NCBI RefSeq assembly: GCF_000213175.1
Contig: NW_009799099.1
Location: 3,539,215 to 3,603,214, forward strand
Length of the DNA: 64,000 nt
Source of the DNA: Neurospora tetrasperma FGSC 2508
Lineage: Eukaryota > Ascomycota > Sordariomycetes > Sordariales > Sordariaceae
Direction: 5' to 3'
Below, piece after piece: positions 33,557 through 44,062 of the stretch. The notes under the pieces are model-generated. The model did no database searches. It was given only the letters and a program-made list of their open reading frames with translations, and was not told where the DNA came from. Each line of letters begins with the position of its first letter. Within the stretch, counting starts at the first letter, position 1. Both the position numbers and the translations under genes were made by a program.

Positions 33557-34258
33557 TCAAGCCTCCAACTCGGCCTCCTCCAACTCCCTCTCTCTCCTCT
33601 CCTCCTCGGCCTCCTCCCTCTCCCTCAACTTCATCCCCTCCACCAGCGCCGTCCCCTCCAGCATACCGGCCTCCTCCTCCTCCTTTCCGTCTTTCGTCTT
33701 ATCCTGCACAGCCGCTTGCTTCTTGGCTGCCAGCCGCTCCCTCACCATGCGCGCTATCGCGTTGTCCGTCCGCACGTTCAACACCTCCATCTTCTGGTTC
33801 AGCTCCCGCTTCAGGTCCCAGTTGGGCTTCTTGGGCTGCAACTTGAACAGGTCGATGCCCTTGTTTTCTTCGGCGGCTTGCGCGTCCAAAGCAGCCTGCC
33901 GCTGCGCTTCCTCCTCGATATCGGCCGCTTGCTCTTCTAGTGTCGGTTTCTCAAGCGTCAGCGTGGGAGGCGCTTCGAAGCCTAGCTTGGGCCCGCGCGT
34001 TTCGAAGTCAAAATTGCGCCCGGAGAGGTGGAGGCGGGCTACGTCGGCTGTTGGGGTGCCGTCTTTGGAGTCGACTGTGGATTCTTGCTGGTTGTCGCCG
34101 TCGTCGTTGTGGTTGGTGTGTTGGGCTGGGGAATCGTGGGACTCTTCGCCATCGTCGAAGGATGTGGGCTCGGGTTCTTTGCGCTTCAGAGACTTGAGCT
34201 TGGCTAGACGGGCCTTGCGGTCGTCAGCGGCGGCTGCGAGTGTCGCGTGGGATGACAT
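33557..34258 (-). CDS. cwf18: Spliceosomal protein Cwf18 (CCDC12 family)
   Basis: Single-exon ORF of 233 residues. The N-terminus is DDRKARLAKLKSLKRKEPEP. A conserved patch reads LHLSGRNFDFETRGPKLGF. The family signature is IDLFKLQPKKPNWDLKRELNQKMEVLNVRTDNAIARMVRERL. The last 45 residues are Glu/Arg-rich and predicted helical. Cwf18/CCDC12 is a small component associated with the Prp19 complex and the activated spliceosome. Residues 45-75 are a disordered Asp/His/Asn stretch that is likely lineage-specific. The length is a little above that of yeast and human members because of these low-complexity parts. It is convergent with the zinc-knuckle gene and divergent from the PPR gene. Confidence 0.9.
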   Translation of the reverse strand: MSSHATLAAAADDRKARLAKLKSLKRKEPEPTSFDDGEESHDSPAQHTNHNDDGDNQQESTVDSKDGTPTADVARLHLSGRNFDFETRGPKLGFEAPPTLTLEKPTLEEQAADIEEEAQRQAALDAQAAEENKGIDLFKLQPKKPNWDLKRELNQKMEVLNVRTDNAIARMVRERLAAKKQAAVQDKTKDGKEEEEAGMLEGTALVEGMKLREREEAEEERRERELEEAELEA

Positions 34259-34863
34259 TATTGGTTAGGGTGTCTTGCTTGTGTTGTTTGAGATGTTGTA
34301 GCTGAATCCTTTAACTCTAACCAATCTTGGATCAATTGCGTCTTGCGAATTCGGTACTGCGATGCACTGTTTGGGATGCCGTCGATAGATGGTGGAGGAG
34401 TGAGGTTCTGAAACTGTGGATCTCATTCAGTGACATGGAGGCAGGGCAGTGCAGTGGAACGCGCTCCCAAGGTCCCGCGTGGGGTGGTTCGGTTCCCGGT
34501 GACGCTTGTGTTAAGCACGGACCGGGCTCGCTAAAGCTTAGCGCCTGCCGTCCCGAGATCCATCCCTGACGTGAGCTACAGGCCAGTAAAAAGCCGAGCG
34601 CATACTGCTAGGTAGAGGTATGTAGATCGCCCCTCCAGTCACTGTGCCGCGCATCTTATCACCGGCCCGGATTCCTGTCTTGTCAAAATTTTGGTCGTTT
34701 TTGATACTACGGCGACATCGCAACCCGACTTTCCATGGTCGTCGAGTCGGAATTGGACTCCCCAACACACACATGACAGACGATGCCAAAATACACTCCG
34801 TCATAGAAATCGTTTCCGCCTACGGCTCTATCTTGGTGCCGGCCCGTCGGCCTCCGGAGAACC
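34259..34863. promoter_or_regulatory. Divergent promoter region, cwf18 and PPR gene
   Basis: 605 bases between divergent starts. No domain-bearing ORF and no repeat is seen. Confidence 0.5.
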
Positions 34864-37383
34864 ATGCAACAGGCTCCGTTCATATGCCGGTCATGTCTCT
34901 CCAACCTCCGACAACAAGGCGATCCGCTTCAGCTCCGGCTTTCCCTCCGTCCCCGGCCGCTGGTGCGTCCTGTTAGCTCTCTCACGTCCTCGCCATCCGC
35001 CCAGCAGTCGTCGAGCCAGCCGAGGCCAGCCACCGAGTCAGAGGGAAATGAGCGCACATGCTCAGACTATTACGTACCATTGAAAGGATGGCTATATCAG
35101 TGGAAACAGGACCGAAGGGTCCTCCAGAAGAACGTCAGAAAGAGTGGCTATTACAGCAGCCTGGTAGACCTCTACCGTTGGAAGAGAAGGTTCACCCAAA
35201 TATGGGCGAAGAGAGCCTTGGATAAGAAACAGAGAGACAAACACCGAGACGAGGCCCTGCAGTCAGAGGGGCGCCCCGAGCTTCACATAATACAAGATCT
35301 ACTTTGCCAGAGGGATGTCGACCACATGCGGCAAGCTTGGCAGCTCATACCTAAAGAGAGTCGAGTAAAGCTCTGGCGGCCGGTTATGGTCGACGCTCTC
35401 CACTGGTTCCCCGACCAAGCCCCGGACATCTTCCGGGCCATCTTTGAACGAGACAAATCAAATTTCTACGCCATCGTCGACAGTTTCCTATACATGGCCG
35501 ACTATCTGCAGAGGCTAAAAGGGCCTGTACAGTCGGAATACGGGAGGGCCGTTGCTGGGGCCTTGCTTCACTGCTACCACAACACTCGGAAGCGCTACAT
35601 CTGCCTACGACAAAATACCATCTACCATATACTTAGGCATGCGACAGTGGACCAGGTCTACGAGCTACTTGTGGCCATCAAAGAATACCGACAGCCATTA
35701 CATGTCAACACGAAGCAACATTTTGTATGGTACTTGGCAAAGGAGCCAAAATACAAGCCGGCGGCTGCTGATCTGTTGCGTGAGATCATTCAGGATGGTC
35801 AGCTGCATGTCAACGGGCTGCATTGCGCCGCTCTGGCTACCGCCATCCTGACCTTTCCAAAGATTTCACCGGGAGATAAAGAGGACGGCGAGAACCTCCC
35901 AACGCTTCGCTCGCAACTAAACCAAGAGCTTTTGGAATTCGGACTTCAGCCCAACATCATCCACTACACAACTATTATCAGGAACCTTTGCGATAACAAC
36001 GAACTGGAAACTGCGTGGCAGGTCTACGACCTTATGACCAGTCAGGGAGTCCAGCCAGATCTCCATTTCTATTCCCAGTTGCTGCACGGAGCTACGCTAG
36101 CAAATGACCACCGGAGCTTCCGCCGCATACTCGAACTCTTACCAAGTGAAGCGTCACAAGATCGCGTCATCATCAACGGTGTCCTCACCTTTATTCATAC
36201 CACAACGGTTTGGGAGCTCCGAAAGCGGAAGATGAAGCCACCAGTCCCCATTCCAAGCTTTGAGTACATGTTTAGGACGTACTCCAAGCTATTCGACCTT
36301 GGTCCTTTGCAAGCCCTGTTGAATATCGACCTACAAAGCTACACCGCAGAAACACACCAGCGAGAACTCGATGGAATGGCCCCTTCGTGGTCCGGCTGGC
36401 AGAGTATGCGATCGCTCAGGAACACCCTGGCCCTTATACCCGAACTCGAGGCCGAAGCACGTATTAAGCCAGGCAACGACACGCTCAACATCATGGTGAC
36501 CTCCTTCATCCGCAACTTCTCCCAGCCCTCCAGCCTGATCGAGTTCTACTCCAACTTTCGCAACCGGCTCAAGCAGGGTGACCCGACCATTCTCGCCTTC
36601 GTCGCCACCAAGGGCACCATTATCCACGACACCATCATCAAGGCCATCCTCGAATGGCAAGGCACCAACATGGCCCTTGCCGCCCTCGACATCGTCAGCG
36701 ACATGCTCAAGGACGCCGCCGCCTCCCGCGCGCTCTTCGACGCCGACCCGCAGAAGCCCGATCTAGAGCCCCGCCACCCGGCCCCGAGCATCTACACCTG
36801 GTCCGTCCTGCTGCACGGCTTCATGCACCGGCGCGAGCACCGCGAGCAGGGCGACCGCATTTTCAAGATGATGCGCGACCACGGCGTCGAAGCTAATCGC
36901 GTGACCTGGAACACGCTGATTGCCGGTCACGCCCGGCTGCAGGCCGTCGGCAAGACGGCGTCGGCGCTGCAGCGTATGGAGGCTGCGGAATATAAGCCTG
37001 ATCGTTTCACGTTGAGGGCATTCAGCTACTTGCTCAATCGGGAGGGTGCGCTGCAGATGATGCAGCGGTTGGAGGATAAGAAACAGAAGAGAAAGGCGGC
37101 GTTCGTGGCCAAGTTGGCTGAGGCGGCTGCCCAGAACGAGAACTCTGAGGACATGTCCAAGATGCCTGATTGGATTGCGGCGCAGGACGAGTATAGGATT
37201 ATGGAGGAGCAGCTGAGGGATATTAGCGAGAGCGTGGTGGTTGAGGAGTCGCTTGGTGAAAGAGGAGAAGAGAGGGAAGTGGTCAAGGCGGCGGAGGAGG
37301 AGTGGGAGGAGACGACGGGGGAAATTGAAGGGTTGGAGGCGTACAGGACGAGAAATGTCGCGAGTGCTTCAAGCAGCTTGTGA
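34864..37383 (+). CDS. Mitochondrial pentatricopeptide-repeat protein
   Basis: Single-exon ORF of 839 residues. The N-terminus (MQQAPFICRSCLSNLRQQ, then several Arg/Leu/Ser pairs) is an amphipathic, basic mitochondrial presequence. Degenerate PPR units are clear in the middle and toward the C-terminus: GLQPNIIHYTTIIRNLCDNNELETAWQVYDLMTSQGVQPDLHFYSQLLHG, and APSIYTWSVLLHGFMHRREHREQGDRIFKMMRDHGVEANRVTWNTLIAGHAR. The end is a Lys/Glu-rich tail. PPR proteins bind organellar RNA and act in its processing, stability or translation; in fungi they commonly serve single mitochondrial transcripts. I cannot say which transcript. The third-position bias becomes stronger after about 36480, suggesting exon-internal compositional shift, but the frame is continuous. 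Confidence 0.85.
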   Translation: MQQAPFICRSCLSNLRQQGDPLQLRLSLRPRPLVRPVSSLTSSPSAQQSSSQPRPATESEGNERTCSDYYVPLKGWLYQWKQDRRVLQKNVRKSGYYSSLVDLYRWKRRFTQIWAKRALDKKQRDKHRDEALQSEGRPELHIIQDLLCQRDVDHMRQAWQLIPKESRVKLWRPVMVDALHWFPDQAPDIFRAIFERDKSNFYAIVDSFLYMADYLQRLKGPVQSEYGRAVAGALLHCYHNTRKRYICLRQNTIYHILRHATVDQVYELLVAIKEYRQPLHVNTKQHFVWYLAKEPKYKPAAADLLREIIQDGQLHVNGLHCAALATAILTFPKISPGDKEDGENLPTLRSQLNQELLEFGLQPNIIHYTTIIRNLCDNNELETAWQVYDLMTSQGVQPDLHFYSQLLHGATLANDHRSFRRILELLPSEASQDRVIINGVLTFIHTTTVWELRKRKMKPPVPIPSFEYMFRTYSKLFDLGPLQALLNIDLQSYTAETHQRELDGMAPSWSGWQSMRSLRNTLALIPELEAEARIKPGNDTLNIMVTSFIRNFSQPSSLIEFYSNFRNRLKQGDPTILAFVATKGTIIHDTIIKAILEWQGTNMALAALDIVSDMLKDAAASRALFDADPQKPDLEPRHPAPSIYTWSVLLHGFMHRREHREQGDRIFKMMRDHGVEANRVTWNTLIAGHARLQAVGKTASALQRMEAAEYKPDRFTLRAFSYLLNREGALQMMQRLEDKKQKRKAAFVAKLAEAAAQNENSEDMSKMPDWIAAQDEYRIMEEQLRDISESVVVEESLGERGEEREVVKAAEEEWEETTGEIEGLEAYRTRNVASASSSL

Positions 37384-37789
37384 TGCATAGTCCGGTTTCA
37401 GGCATGTATATGTACCTACCTCTAGGTGTCGGCAGGCATGTAAGTTATGGGAGTCGGAGGTTGGAGTTGTACAATATATCTTGGAAATACATGACATCGA
37501 TCAACAACAGCATGTGAACACCACCATTTGCCCCGCATTCCTCAATACTTGCCCAACTTCCCTGGGATTTCCTGGTACTCGGCTTCCAGATGACGCAAAA
37601 AACAAGATCGCGTACCGAATAATCTCGTGAAACTCAGAATCCTTTTCAAGTAGAGTTAGCTGTACTCTGTAGGGTTCGGTGCATATGAAGCAGCGTCGAA
37701 GTACACATGACAACCAAACTGGCGGTAACTTTAAATGATGCAAAAATTCTTGTAGTGTTTTGTGAATCTAGTACTTATGCCTAAGTCTA

Positions 37790-38030
37790 AGTACATGATT
37801 CAACTGCTTGAGACTATGATAATTGCCTCCTTGATGATTCGGCCGCAGGGGCCCGCCGGATCCTCCGATGGCCGCTTCGCTGTGTTCGGGTGTTATCCCG
37901 TCCTCCGAGCATTGCTCTTCATCGGAACAACGAGCGAAGAAGCATCCATCCCACCTCGAACAATATTCGTCGTCCATTGAAGGACTAGCACTGCCCGTCT
38001 ACGACCAAATCAGCCGAGAGGGAGGTACCT
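37790..38030. repeat. Diverged direct repeat, copy 1
   Basis: Shares the block GATTCGGCCGCAGGGGCCCG (near 37838) and the block GGACTAGCACTGCCCGTCTA (near 37980) with copy 2. Between the blocks the sequence is diverged but alignable (TCTTCATCGGAACAACGAGCG also occurs in copy 3). Confidence 0.8.
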
Positions 38031-38099
38031 TTACATAATCTCCCCAACTCGAAAAAATCAAAGAAAGAAAGACAAGAACCAGATGAAGCCTACACTAGG

Positions 38100-38330
38100 G
38101 AATGACAACCTGCTCGACAACAAGATACCTATCACCCCTCTAGATGATTCGGCCGCAGGGGCCCGCCGGATCCTCCAATAGCCACTTCAACTGTCCAAGT
38201 GACATTCCGTCCTCCAAGCACTACTCTCCTTCCGAGCAACAATGGACTCGAACACCTATCTCGCGTCCATTGAAGGACTAGCACTGCCCGTCTACGACCA
38301 AATCAGCCATGAGGAAGATTGTGGTGCGTT
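38100..38330. repeat. Diverged direct repeat, copy 2
   Basis: Nearly identical to copy 1 in the two blocks (near 38145 and 38278). It contains a short ORF starting MDSNTYLASIEGLALPVY that is out of frame or broken in the other copies. Confidence 0.8.
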
Positions 38331-38614
38331 AGCGTTAAAGTCAAACATGATATGGTCCAACAAATAGCAAGGCGGACAGAAAAGATGATATCCCCAGTAC
38401 CGACTAAAGCTCCTTCGCCGTCTGTGTCTGGGGAAAGAAAAACTGCCCAAGACTTGAAGCCCAAAAGAAGAAGAAAAGAAGGGGAAAAAAAGGTGATCCA
38501 TGTAACGGTAGAGGTACGCACGCCTGCTACCGATATAGGATGGCGATCAGCCGCTGGCCATCGAAGCGAGGATGGCCTTCTTTTTCGGTCAACGGCGGCC
38601 AAGACGAAAAGAAC

Positions 38615-38870
38615 GAACATTTCAGACAGCTTGAGAATGCGATATTGCTGCCGGCCTGAATTCGGCCGCAGGGGGCCTGCCAGATCCCCCCAATGGTAAT
38701 ACCCTCTCGTTGTTCGGGAGGACAAACGTTGTTGTTCTTCCGAGAATTGCTTCTTCATCGGAACAACGAGCGGAAAAGCATCCCGTTTGAGCCGAAACAA
38801 CAGTTTGCATCCATTGAAACGAACTGGAACTGCTCGTCTACGACCAATTCAAACAGATTAGTGGGTGTGG
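38615..38870. repeat. Diverged direct repeat, copy 3
   Basis: The most diverged copy. ATTCGGCCGCAGGGGGCCTG is near 38658, ATCGGAACAACGAGCG near 38755, and ACTGCTCGTCTACGACCAAT near 38829. Confidence 0.75.
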
Positions 38871-39035
38871 CAAGGTCTCACAGACCGTCTGAACTTGTCC
38901 CATAGAAGACTTAAAAAAGGTAGAAGAATTAGTATTCGGAAAGGGTTTCCGAGTGTATCCCCTGAGGAACGACGACGGGATTTCTTGGCCGTAGAGGAAG
39001 GTTTTTTTTTTTACGTGCTCCTACTCCTCAGGGGT

Positions 39036-39135
39036 GAAGTTGTTTGTGATGTTGAACGTCTTTCGGATCTCCTCATGCATGAGTAGAAGTCGTTGGTAAA
39101 GTTGAACGTCTTGCGGATCTACTCAGGCGTAGAAT
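39036..39135. repeat. Short imperfect tandem repeat
   Basis: Two adjacent copies of about 48-51 nt sharing GTTGAACGTCTT, CGGATCT and CTCA blocks. No coding function is visible. Confidence 0.7.
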
Positions 39136-39533
39136 CCAACGATGTTTTCCATAGGTACCCGCCGGTCGATGCTCAAGTATAGATAGTTAGCGCTCGCCCC
39201 ATTTTGATGCAGTGGGAAAAAAGAACACTTACTCGGTGCTCTTCTTTGCGACTGTTGTTCCATTGAAGAGTACAAAAGAAAGTCCAGAGGTGCACTCGAC
39301 AATGCATCGTGGTTGAAGACTTGAAGGTGTTCCTTGTCACAAAAGGCGAGGTAGAAGATGATTAGGGAGGAAGAAAAGAGGAAAGTGGGTAGGAAGGAAA
39401 GGGGAGAATGAAGAGAAGGGAAGGTGGGACACAACTAGATGGATCATCCCACTTCAACTGGCTACCCCAAGCCGTTCGCTCGAGCAGCCAGTTTGGTGGT
39501 CCCCAAAAAGCCAAACTACCCCAACCGTCTTCA

Positions 39534-41588
39534 TCACTCGCCTATCCCAACAACCACCCGCTGCTCCAACCTCCTAGCCAACCTGACCACCGGCTCATCC
39601 ACCCCTCTCCAAAACACATCCGCCACCCAGATCACCAACGGTATCACGGCTAGACTGGCCAAGACAAACCCCGTGACGTACTGCTCATTCGTCTCCGTTC
39701 CTGTTACCCGAGTCCAGGTGAACTTCATCATGGTATATCCGAGGGTGTGAAGCACGGGACCGTGAACGAGGTAGATGGCGTAGGAAGTTTTGCCGAGGTG
39801 TCGTGCGATGGAGGATTCAAAAAGGGTCTTGGGGTTCAGGATTGAAGAGAAGATGGGGACGGCGGTGGTCGGACCAGTGTTGGGGGAACATGAGCCGGCG
39901 ACGGATGGGGGGTGGGATGAGGAACCAGAGCGGGAATCAGAGGAGGATGGATACCGGGAAACGGAGTAGACGAAGAGGACTGCCCCTATGGATTGATAAA
40001 AGCGGTAGTGTTCTGTCCACCAGTGAGGAATTAGGGAGGTGAGGGTAATCCAGCCTGGGGTGAGGTGGGAGTTTATGTCGGGTTGGGAGAGGAGGTAGAG
40101 GGAAATTACCAGGAGGAGTGTCGGGAAGAGGGTGATCCCGGCAGGGAGAGATCTGCCAGCTACTGCTGTTGTCGGCGGTGATGGAGTCGGTGGTTGGTGA
40201 GACTCGTGAGAAGTCTCGTCTCCGGAACCAACAATGGTCATATCCGAGGATATATCAGGGCCTCTTGCCGTTGTCTCTTGCGGGTGTCGCTGGGGATGAC
40301 GTCGCTGCTGCGGCATGACATCTCCCTTCCTCGCTAACACCGGCTCAACAACCGGCAACACTCCTTCTCCTCCGTTCCTCTCCGCGAAACCGCCCTGAAC
40401 TCTTCCTTCTTTCTCCTGTCTTGCCTCTACCTCCCTGATCAGATCACTCTCCGCTAACACCATCCCCATCCAAAACAAACACATCTCCCACCTTTCCCAT
40501 AGAAAGGCAAACCCACACCAACCTAACACGACTCCCCTCCTGACCCCCCTATTCAACCTCGCCGTCCCCAGTATTGTCAAAAACAACACCATGGAAGCCC
40601 GAAATTCCACAGGGATCGTCCATAAATGGACATCAATCCCCGTTGACCCCGCAAACGCATCCCAATCCCACAGGTGCACAAAGTTGAGCATGGCATATGT
40701 CCAATCAACAAACTGCTCCGTGGCGGACTGGAATCGCTCGTAGTGGATCTCCTGGACGTTTCTCAGAAAATTCTCGTCTGAAGCGAACTCGCGGTTCCAT
40801 TCATAGGCTCCAAGCCGGAGGAGGAGAACGATGAGGAAGGTCGAGATGGCGGGTGGGAGAAAGAGCCGGAGACCGCGCCGGAAGACAAGCGAGGAGAGGG
40901 TTTCGAAGAGTTTGGAATAGTTGCGCTCATCAGCATGAGCTGTGGTAGAAGAACCGGATGAGCAAGAAGCCGAGTGGATAAGTTTGAGTGGTTTCAAAGA
41001 TATAGCGTAGCCGGAGATGACGAAGAAGATACACACCATTGGTGGCCCGGAGTAAAAGAGCCGGATAATGGGTAGTTTGAGGAAATTGTAGTTGCTCCCT
41101 CCCGAGCCCCAGCCTTCGGCGATGACGAAGCATGTGTAGAAGTAGTGGCAGAGGAAGACGGAAAACGCAGCGATGCCGCGCATGCCGTCCAGATACGCTG
41201 TTGGGCTTAGAGTCCGAGGTTCCTCATCATGTCTCTCCTTATCCCTTTTCTTTTGGTTCTCTGGTGATGCGGAACAAAAGGGGCGTCGTCTTCGTATGCG
41301 AGACTGGAGAAAGCTTGGGAGAAGGAAGCATGCTGAGCGAAGCAAAAGAGGACGTATTGGAGGGATTAGATGAGAGATACGATGCCTCGGATTCCGGGAA
41401 AAGAAGCCAATGTTTACTCTAGGTAACCAGCCGAAGATGGTGGAGTGGCGGCGCCGTTGGTGTTGAGGTGCACTCCCGACTTCTTGCTCCTCATGGCCAG
41501 AATTGGGCTCGATGTCGGGAAGAAAGGCTTTGTCTGTGTTGAGTTTCAGACCCACGCTTGATGTCTCCTCAGCATATGTATGATTCAT
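39534..41588 (-). CDS. Acyltransferase-3 family membrane protein
   Basis: ORF of 684 residues. After an Arg-rich, disordered N-terminus of about 125 residues comes the family start motif LSPTAYLDGMRGIAAFSVFLCHY, with the conserved Asp-Gly-x-Arg-Gly and catalytic-type His. Several membrane helices follow: PPMVCIFFVISGYAISL, FLPPAISTFLIVLLLRL, ASMVLFLTILG, ITLFPTLLLVISLYLL and the C-terminal VLASLAVIPLVIWVADVFW. The motif LGKTSYAIYLVHGPVLH near the C-terminus is also typical. Acyltransferase-3 enzymes (OatA/NolL type) move acyl groups across membranes onto sugars, lipids or secondary metabolites; the substrate here is unknown. A hydrophilic insert of about 100 residues (MPQQRRHPQ...TTAVAGRS) sits between helices and may hold regulatory sites. 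There is no intron in the coding part, but a plausible 5' UTR intron lies at 41860-41910. Confidence 0.85.
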   Translation of the reverse strand: MNHTYAEETSSVGLKLNTDKAFLPDIEPNSGHEEQEVGSAPQHQRRRHSTIFGWLPRVNIGFFSRNPRHRISHLIPPIRPLLLRSACFLLPSFLQSRIRRRRPFCSASPENQKKRDKERHDEEPRTLSPTAYLDGMRGIAAFSVFLCHYFYTCFVIAEGWGSGGSNYNFLKLPIIRLFYSGPPMVCIFFVISGYAISLKPLKLIHSASCSSGSSTTAHADERNYSKLFETLSSLVFRRGLRLFLPPAISTFLIVLLLRLGAYEWNREFASDENFLRNVQEIHYERFQSATEQFVDWTYAMLNFVHLWDWDAFAGSTGIDVHLWTIPVEFRASMVLFLTILGTARLNRGVRRGVVLGWCGFAFLWERWEMCLFWMGMVLAESDLIREVEARQEKEGRVQGGFAERNGGEGVLPVVEPVLARKGDVMPQQRRHPQRHPQETTARGPDISSDMTIVGSGDETSHESHQPPTPSPPTTAVAGRSLPAGITLFPTLLLVISLYLLSQPDINSHLTPGWITLTSLIPHWWTEHYRFYQSIGAVLFVYSVSRYPSSSDSRSGSSSHPPSVAGSCSPNTGPTTAVPIFSSILNPKTLFESSIARHLGKTSYAIYLVHGPVLHTLGYTMMKFTWTRVTGTETNEQYVTGFVLASLAVIPLVIWVADVFWRGVDEPVVRLARRLEQRVVVGIGE

Positions 41589-43261
41589 GACTGCTCATCA
41601 CTGAAGACGCTCAAGGAGCTAAAGCTCCTATAGCCCAGATAGGGAAGCCCCGAACCCTTTAGGCCGCGTTTGACCCTTGCTGCTGACCCATCCCTCGATA
41701 GGAGAAGCGGGGATGGGAAAGCAAAGTCTGCGCCGTAATCAACAAAGGCTAGGGCGAGACATGAAGAAAACTTGGTGAATTTGGGAACTCCGAAGACTGG
41801 AGCACCCAAGTCACCAAGCCTTCTGATCAGTCGAGCCCGATGGAAGTTGTGACTGGTGTCTAGAGACTGTTAGCTTGTGTCTCAGGGATATCGAGCGATT
41901 GTGTACTTACTACGGGCAAGTTTAGAATGAAGAGGCGATGTGTACGAAGAGGAGATCAGGATGTGGAAGTCTGGTCTGATGATGGAGAAAAAAAGAGGAG
42001 GACAAACGAACTCTAATGGCCAGGACCGGAAGTGCTTTTATACAAATTCTGGAAGTCTGAAAAGACCGTGCCCAACAGATCCAAAAGACCTTTGAATCGT
42101 GGCCAGAGTGATGCATGCCTTCTTTTCTTCCAGGCACCTAGTTATCGGCACACATGTCGTCCAGATTTCCGACGCATGTTTGCATGAGAACAAGTGTTCT
42201 GTACCTATATTTCAAAATCCATGGCACCCGCAGAATACGCGAGGAAGCCTGGAGAGCACCAGCTTCTGTAGACACCATAACGGAGTTCGTGGAGTTCATC
42301 CGTAAAGACCAGGGGTACAGTACCCCTTCAAGCGCTTCGGAGCATGTACTGCGAGTCGAGAAGGAGGATTGCTACTTGTGTTGTAATCGCAGAGATGGAT
42401 AATACCCTGGAATCGTACTGCCACGACGTTTATGTGCAATGACTCATTCAAGCGTCGTGCCTCTTCAACATTTGTCATGATTTTTGTGCATTTTTAAGGT
42501 GAGACCTGTCGGCAAGGCAGTACTTTATGAACTTGGGCCATACGTCTCAGCTGACTATTGCAGACTGAACGAAACTCATCCATGACCCAAACCTTAAGGC
42601 ACTCAAGCTGCATCGCTGCATCTGTGTAACTACTATTGATGAAGCTGCCGGTTAGGCCCTGTTATCTAAAGACGTGTGGTCAAAGTTTATGCGATACGAT
42701 GAAGTGACATTGTGCAGTGTCAGGCTTTTACCTAGTGGAATGGAGGGAAATGCATGAGTGGCAACTGGACCTCCGGGAGGTGCTCGAACAGATACACCAA
42801 CTGAATACGCCGGGCATATGTGTGGGTAATGCACTCGCTGAATTTCCAGGAATCATTAGGAACTAAAAGGAGATAAATAGAATACCCGTCGGTGCCTGGC
42901 GGGAGGAACATGTGGTCAGCCAAGGGTTCCATGACCCCCAAGTTTCGACACTCTTTCATTTCTCTTTCAACTTGAACCAAACAACAAACTTCTCATCAGC
43001 CAAATCTCTTCAGTAAACGAGTCACAGTTCCCGAATCCTTGTCAGGGATAGACGAAGTGAAGTGAGCCGATAGCTGCCGGGAGAAGGACTTACCTGATCA
43101 TCGGGTTTCTGTCATTGGTACACTCCCTATTAGTGTTCTTGCCACAACAGGGCTTCGTGAACTCTCTTGATGCTGTAACGGTAGATGCCAACGGAGACGC
43201 GACTAGGACGTCAGTCCGAGAACAAAGTAGATGAATTTGGAATCGTGTGGTTCTTGTGTTC
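41589..43261. other. Intergenic region upstream of acyltransferase gene
   Basis: 1.7 kb. Apart from the possible leader intron I see only short ORFs without domains. Confidence 0.5.
41860..41910 (-). other. Possible 5' UTR intron of acyltransferase gene
   Basis: On the minus strand a GTAAGT donor is followed by GCTAAC and a CTCTAG acceptor, 51 nt in all. It lies about 270 bases upstream of the coding start. It is supported only by these splice signals. Confidence 0.4.
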
Positions 43262-44062
43262 TTAAAAGAAAAAAGAGAAACAGAAAGGAAGTGGAGGGAA
43301 CCCCAATTGAAGCCATGAGTTTTGTTCATGTCCCGGCCGCACAGTTACTGATTTAATCAGCTCTGTGGTCAAGTGGGTTTCGAAGAATTTAAGGGAATTC
43401 CGGACAGATATTGACGTGACGGCGATGCCATCGCAATTATATATACCACTTTGAATGCGAAAATGCCAGCTTCGGTTACTTGACTGGAACTCGGCTGATT
43501 CTGAAAGTGGTTCGATTCCGGTCTCGGAGAATTGAGGGCAATGCGTTGTTTCGTAGCTGCATACATTCAGTTCCTGCTGGTAGTCGTGCATATATACGTA
43601 TGCCTGTCTACCTATATAACGAAGATTTCTCCAAACCCCGATTTGGATTTTCCCATATTCTGTAGTTTTAATTTCGGTGCGAAACAAAAATAGGATGAAA
43701 GGACGCCAATGGTAGTAACAGTCATCCACGTCTTCCTCTACTGATAGCCTGCATACGACCATTAGTGTACATTCCTGTTTGTCTTTTGGATAATCAGAAG
43801 AAGTCGCAGAAACGTGCGTGTGGTTTTGATATGGCCCGTGCTGACCATACTCGGTCATGTCTTTTTCAGAGTAATTCCAGACCGACGTGATTTTAATTAA
43901 CTGACGGTTAAGGCTGTATATGTTATCCCTGGTAGATTGTAGGTTAAGCCGTCGATTGGGCAGTTTAGGGATTTGAAGGGGCATACAGTATAATGTAGGT
44001 CTGCGCACCCTGGAGAACTCATAGCAATCGTGGAAAGGTGTGGGATGACGTTTCGTTGACAT
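43262..44062 (-). CDS. Possible orphan gene
   Basis: An ATG-started ORF of 266 codons in an AT-richer stretch. The protein is rich in Ser, Tyr, Arg, Thr and Cys with no low complexity except the end (FCFSFFF). It has no recognisable domain, no signal peptide and no clear membrane helix. Its length is above chance expectation for this composition. However, the codon usage is not like that of its neighbours and the C-terminal Phe run is suspicious. It could be a lineage-specific gene or a chance ORF. Confidence 0.25.
   Translation of the reverse strand: MSTKRHPTPFHDCYEFSRVRRPTLYCMPLQIPKLPNRRLNLQSTRDNIYSLNRQLIKITSVWNYSEKDMTEYGQHGPYQNHTHVSATSSDYPKDKQECTLMVVCRLSVEEDVDDCYYHWRPFILFLFRTEIKTTEYGKIQIGVWRNLRYIGRQAYVYMHDYQQELNVCSYETTHCPQFSETGIEPLSESAEFQSSNRSWHFRIQSGIYNCDGIAVTSISVRNSLKFFETHLTTELIKSVTVRPGHEQNSWLQLGFPPLPFCFSFFF

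Larger units (their letters stand above)
37384..39533. other. Repeat-bearing intergenic region
   Basis: 2.15 kb between the PPR gene and the acyltransferase gene (convergent). It holds three diverged direct repeats and a short tandem repeat listed separately. ORFs are short; none has a known domain. Confidence 0.6.

Noticed and set aside
34864-37383. Idea that the PPR gene is two genes because third-position GC rises after 36480
   Set aside because: The frame and PPR units are continuous with no stop or splice signals, so one gene is the simpler reading.
43508-43520. GGTTCGATTCC, a perfect tRNA B-box-like sequence
   Set aside because: The flanking bases do not form a T-stem (AGTGG against CCGGT fails) and no A-box or acceptor stem is found, so it is not a tRNA gene.
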